Assembly: GCA_009929315.1 (NCBI GenBank)
Contig: SAAS01000005.1
Coordinates: forward strand, 62,001-126,000
Length of the DNA: 64,000 nt
Reading direction: 5' to 3'
Origin: Clostridia bacterium
GTDB lineage: Bacteria > Bacillota > Clostridia > Oscillospirales > Oscillospiraceae
Shown here: positions 62,023-64,000 of the stretch, one piece after another
Layout: every line of letters starts with the position of its first letter
Numbering within the stretch: position 1 is the first letter of the stretch
Translations under genes and position numbers: made by a program
The notes under the pieces: model-generated
Database searches by the model: none
Told to the model about the DNA's origin: nothing
Seen by the model: the letters and a program-made list of their open reading frames with translations, nothing else

Positions 62023-62522
62023 GGGCTGTCACCTCTGTTTTTTGTTATTAGTGAGGTCGCGCTCCGTGCGTGACAGATTGCTATCGCCAGCGCGTCCGCC
62101 GCGTCATCAGGCTTTGGAGCTGTCTTCATATTGAGCAGGCGCTGCACCATGTAGATAACCTGTTTCTTTTCCGCCCTGCCGTAACCGACAACGGACTGCT
62201 TGACCTGAAGCGGAGTGTACTCAAATATCGGGATTCCCGCTTTGAAGCAGGCCAAAAGCACAACTCCCCTGCCATGAGCCACGGAGATTCCCGTCGTAAT
62301 ATTGGTGTTGAAAAAAAGCTCCTCGCAGGCTATTTCGTCGGGCGAAAAGGTTCTGATAAGCTCCGAAATATCGTCATAAATATGATCCAGCCGACTTGAG
62401 AGGCTGGTATTTGCGGATGTTGATATTACGCCGTAGCTCACGAGAGAAAGCGTATTCTTCTCGCTGTCGACTATTCCGAATCCGACTGTTGCTATTCCCG
62501 GGTCAATACCCAATATACGCAT
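62007..62522 (-). CDS. ruvC: Crossover junction endodeoxyribonuclease RuvC
   Basis: The Holliday junction resolvase. The 171-residue protein has the catalytic acidic residues in GIDPGIATVGFG (D7), CEELFF (E near 67), and the C-terminal PKPDDAADALAIAICHA motif. It is the first gene of ruvC-ruvA-ruvB, with GGAGG before the ATG and a promoter upstream. Confidence 0.95.
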   Translation of the reverse strand: MRILGIDPGIATVGFGIVDSEKNTLSLVSYGVISTSANTSLSSRLDHIYDDISELIRTFSPDEIACEELFFNTNITTGISVAHGRGVVLLACFKAGIPIFEYTPLQVKQSVVGYGRAEKKQVIYMVQRLLNMKTAPKPDDAADALAIAICHARSATSLITKNRGDSPCSTT

Positions 62523-62589
62523 TTATACCTCCGAGGCTTATGTTGAAATCGATAGAAAGCTTATACCGCAATCCTTATACATTCAGATT

Positions 62590-62618
62590 ATTTTATCATA
62601 ATTCACCCAAATATTCAA
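62590..62618 (-). promoter_or_regulatory. Promoter of the ruvCAB operon
   Basis: Minus-strand TTGAAT (62613-62618), a 17-base spacer ending in TGA, TAAAAT (62590-62595). I see no clear LexA box near it. Confidence 0.65.
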
Positions 62619-62682
62619 TGTATTTCTGCTTCCGACGTATTTATAGACCGGAGTATCAACGATTATTGCATGCAAAACAACA

Positions 62683-62724
62683 AGAACACCTGTTTACGGT
62701 CCCCTCTCCGTAAACAGGCGTTCT
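62683..62724 (-). terminator. Terminator after xerD
   Basis: A 17-bp stem with one mismatch (62683-62699 with 62708-62724), 8-base loop, then TTGTTGTTTTG on the minus strand. Confidence 0.75.
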
Positions 62725-62753
62725 CAATAACAGAACTCTGAGATTTTTAAGTA

Positions 62754-63644
62754 TTACGCTCTCGGGTGCGCCTTATTATACACATCCTTAAGCTGTTTCT
62801 TCACAAGCTGTGAATAAACCTGGGTGGAAGAAATGTCTGCGTGACCGAGCATTTCCTGGATTGATCGCAAATCGGCACCATTTTCCAAAAGATGAGCCGC
62901 AAAGGAATGGCGCAGGGTGTGCGGCGTAATTGTCTTTTCGATTTTCGCCTTAACCTGGTAGGTCTTTATTATCTTCCAGAAGCCCTGACGCGACATACGC
63001 TCGCCGCTGACGTTGACAAAAAGCGAGAGCTCATCGGAGGCAGCTATCATCTGGGGTCTTATGAACTCCACATACTCGGCAAGGGCACGAATTGCCGCAG
63101 GATACAGAGGAATTATCCTCTCCTTTTCATGACCGCGGCAGCGAATAATTCCCGCAGAAATGTTTACATCCGATACGTTCAACGCAATAAGCTCACTAAC
63201 GCGTATCCCTGTTGCGTAAAGCAGCTCAAGCATTGCCCTGTCGCGATAGCCCTTAAGGTCTGTGCACTCCGGCTGCTCGAGCAGGAGCTCAACTTCCTTG
63301 CCGGTTAAAATCTGCGGAAGGCGGAGAACAGCTTTTTCCGGAACCAAATCAACTGTCGGGTTCTCTTCAACTATCCCCTGCGAAATCAAAAACTTGTAGA
63401 AGTTTTTAATGGATGCAATGCTTCTTGAAATAGTCGGAACCGACTTGCCCTGCGTCTTCATCCAAGCTGTGTATTCACACAGTTCGTCAGATGTTGCCGA
63501 ATCAAGGCTTTCATCCGTATGACTATCTAAATAATCCCTCAACTGTCTGATATCACGCAAATAGGAACTGAGGGTGTTATCGGTTGCTTTTTTTACGTTT
63601 TGAAGATAGTTTTCATACTTTTCTATACATGCAGCATTATTCAC
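62754..63644 (-). CDS. xerD: Site-specific tyrosine recombinase XerD
   Basis: A 296-residue tyrosine recombinase for resolving chromosome dimers at dif. The N-terminal SAM-like domain starts YENYLQNVKKATDNTLSSYL. The catalytic residues are visible: Arg in ATGIRVSELIAL, Lys in the CRGHEKERIIPL hairpin, HTLRHSFAAHLLENGADLR (H and R), GHADIS (H) and the nucleophile Tyr in STQVYSQL. Length and position in a housekeeping region, with no phage genes around, favour XerD over a phage integrase. Confidence 0.9.
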   Translation of the reverse strand: MNNAACIEKYENYLQNVKKATDNTLSSYLRDIRQLRDYLDSHTDESLDSATSDELCEYTAWMKTQGKSVPTISRSIASIKNFYKFLISQGIVEENPTVDLVPEKAVLRLPQILTGKEVELLLEQPECTDLKGYRDRAMLELLYATGIRVSELIALNVSDVNISAGIIRCRGHEKERIIPLYPAAIRALAEYVEFIRPQMIAASDELSLFVNVSGERMSRQGFWKIIKTYQVKAKIEKTITPHTLRHSFAAHLLENGADLRSIQEMLGHADISSTQVYSQLVKKQLKDVYNKAHPRA

Positions 63645-63668
63645 GATAACTCCTCCTTTCGATATAAT

Positions 63669-64000
63669 TTATGTGAGCAGCGATACCAAATAAGGTACGA
63701 GCTTTAATTCAATCAATGTTCCTATTGCCAAAAGCGGCAGACATGCGAATGTCCGAAGATAAAGTTTGTCTTTTTTCGGAGCGGAGGCACCTCGAACCAA
63801 GTGGAAAATCCGCGATGAACTCATGAATCCGTCAACCGAGATTATAAAAAAACAAGTCAAAGAAATTACAGAGGTAAAGCCAAGAATAACCGCCGCCATA
63901 ATTATTCCGTTATCGGGGTAATAAGACATTATGGTAGCCGCGGTGCAGCTGAGCGCGAATCCTCTTAGGAAGCTCAAAGCAGGCAATAAAATAATTCCGA
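63669..64000 (-). CDS. Membrane protein, C-terminal part only (possibly SpoIIM-like)
   Basis: The gene runs off the window, so only the last ~110 codons are seen. They encode three hydrophobic segments, with the sequence ALSFLRGFALSCTAA near the left end of the visible protein and a basic loop (RGASAPKKDKLYLR) between helices two and three. SpoIIM genes lie close to xerD in several Firmicutes, which makes SpoIIM a possible identity, but I cannot confirm it from this fragment. Confidence 0.5.
   Translation of the reverse strand, partial: GIILLPALSFLRGFALSCTAATIMSYYPDNGIIMAAVILGFTSVISLTCFFIISVDGFMSSSRIFHLVRGASAPKKDKLYLRTFACLPLLAIGTLIELKLVPYLVSLLT

Noticed and set aside
62754..63644. Tyrosine recombinase as a prophage or island integrase
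   Set aside because: Length and motifs fit XerD, it lies among ruv and glmM housekeeping genes, and no phage or transfer genes are near.
1..64000. CRISPR array, rRNA operon, insertion sequence or prophage
   Set aside because: I found no regularly spaced repeats, rRNA sequence, transposase or phage structural genes when reading both strands.

Overview
The window looks like a chromosomal segment of an anaerobic, probably butyrate-forming Clostridia member (Firmicutes). I infer an Oscillospiraceae-like lineage from gene content and moderate GC; no 16S rRNA gene is present. Supporting content: the rimP-nusA-rnpM-ylxQ-infB operon, Mini-RNase III, RqcH, SigH, SpoIIIE, DUF4364, a YerB-type DUF3048 lipoprotein, a PPi-type phosphofructokinase, the electron-bifurcating NfnAB pair and a butyrate/4-hydroxybutyrate-type CoA-transferase. 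Several genes start with TTG.

Layout: 1-1.5 kb holds the 5' end of class II fructose-bisphosphate aldolase (fba), divergent from PPi-phosphofructokinase. 1.5-9.7 kb is a minus-strand translation/RNA operon (rimP to ribF) with a promoter and a leader attenuator. 9.7-13 kb has a divergent coaX and nfnAB. 13-19.4 kb carries envelope and uncharacterised Clostridia genes (DUF436, DUF3048, DUF4364, a Cys-rich protein, an SLH protein) and rqcH. 19.4-28 kb is minus-strand mrnC, spoIIIE, uppP, an exonuclease, pepD and the biotin pair birA-bioY behind a BirA-type operator. 28-28.6 kb contains a sigG gene cut after about 96 codons and joined to the promoter of tRNA-Arg(CCT). 29-33.5 kb has a cupin, a P-type ATPase behind a NiCo-type riboswitch, and a diguanylate cyclase. 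33.6-36 kb has the CoA-transferase and a divergent LysR regulator. 36-38.2 kb is an AT-rich two-gene cassette (HD phosphohydrolase plus a YwgA-like partner) on the 3' side of tRNA-Arg(CCG).

38.7-46.9 kb is a complete-looking aromatic amino acid operon, aroF-aroB-aroA-pheA-aroE/K fusion-aroQ-paaK-ACT. A 34-codon Phe-rich leader peptide and an intrinsic terminator precede it. I infer ribosome-mediated attenuation by phenylalanine that also covers an aryl-acetate activation step (PaaK). 47-52.2 kb is a plus-strand branched-chain amino acid ABC transporter (livJHMGF). 52.2-57.7 kb is a plus-strand envelope cluster (glycosyltransferase, DUF4330, O-antigen-ligase-like protein) followed by an ECF S component and an ABC-F protein. 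57.9-64 kb is minus-strand: zinc-ribbon protein, sigH, glmM, ruvCAB, xerD and a truncated membrane protein.

The best candidates for something new are the Phe-leader aromatic/PaaK operon, the NiCo-riboswitch P-type ATPase with a PEEFP motif, the truncated sigG at a tRNA, and the AT-rich HD/YwgA-like cassette. No CRISPR array, insertion sequence, prophage or rRNA gene was seen.
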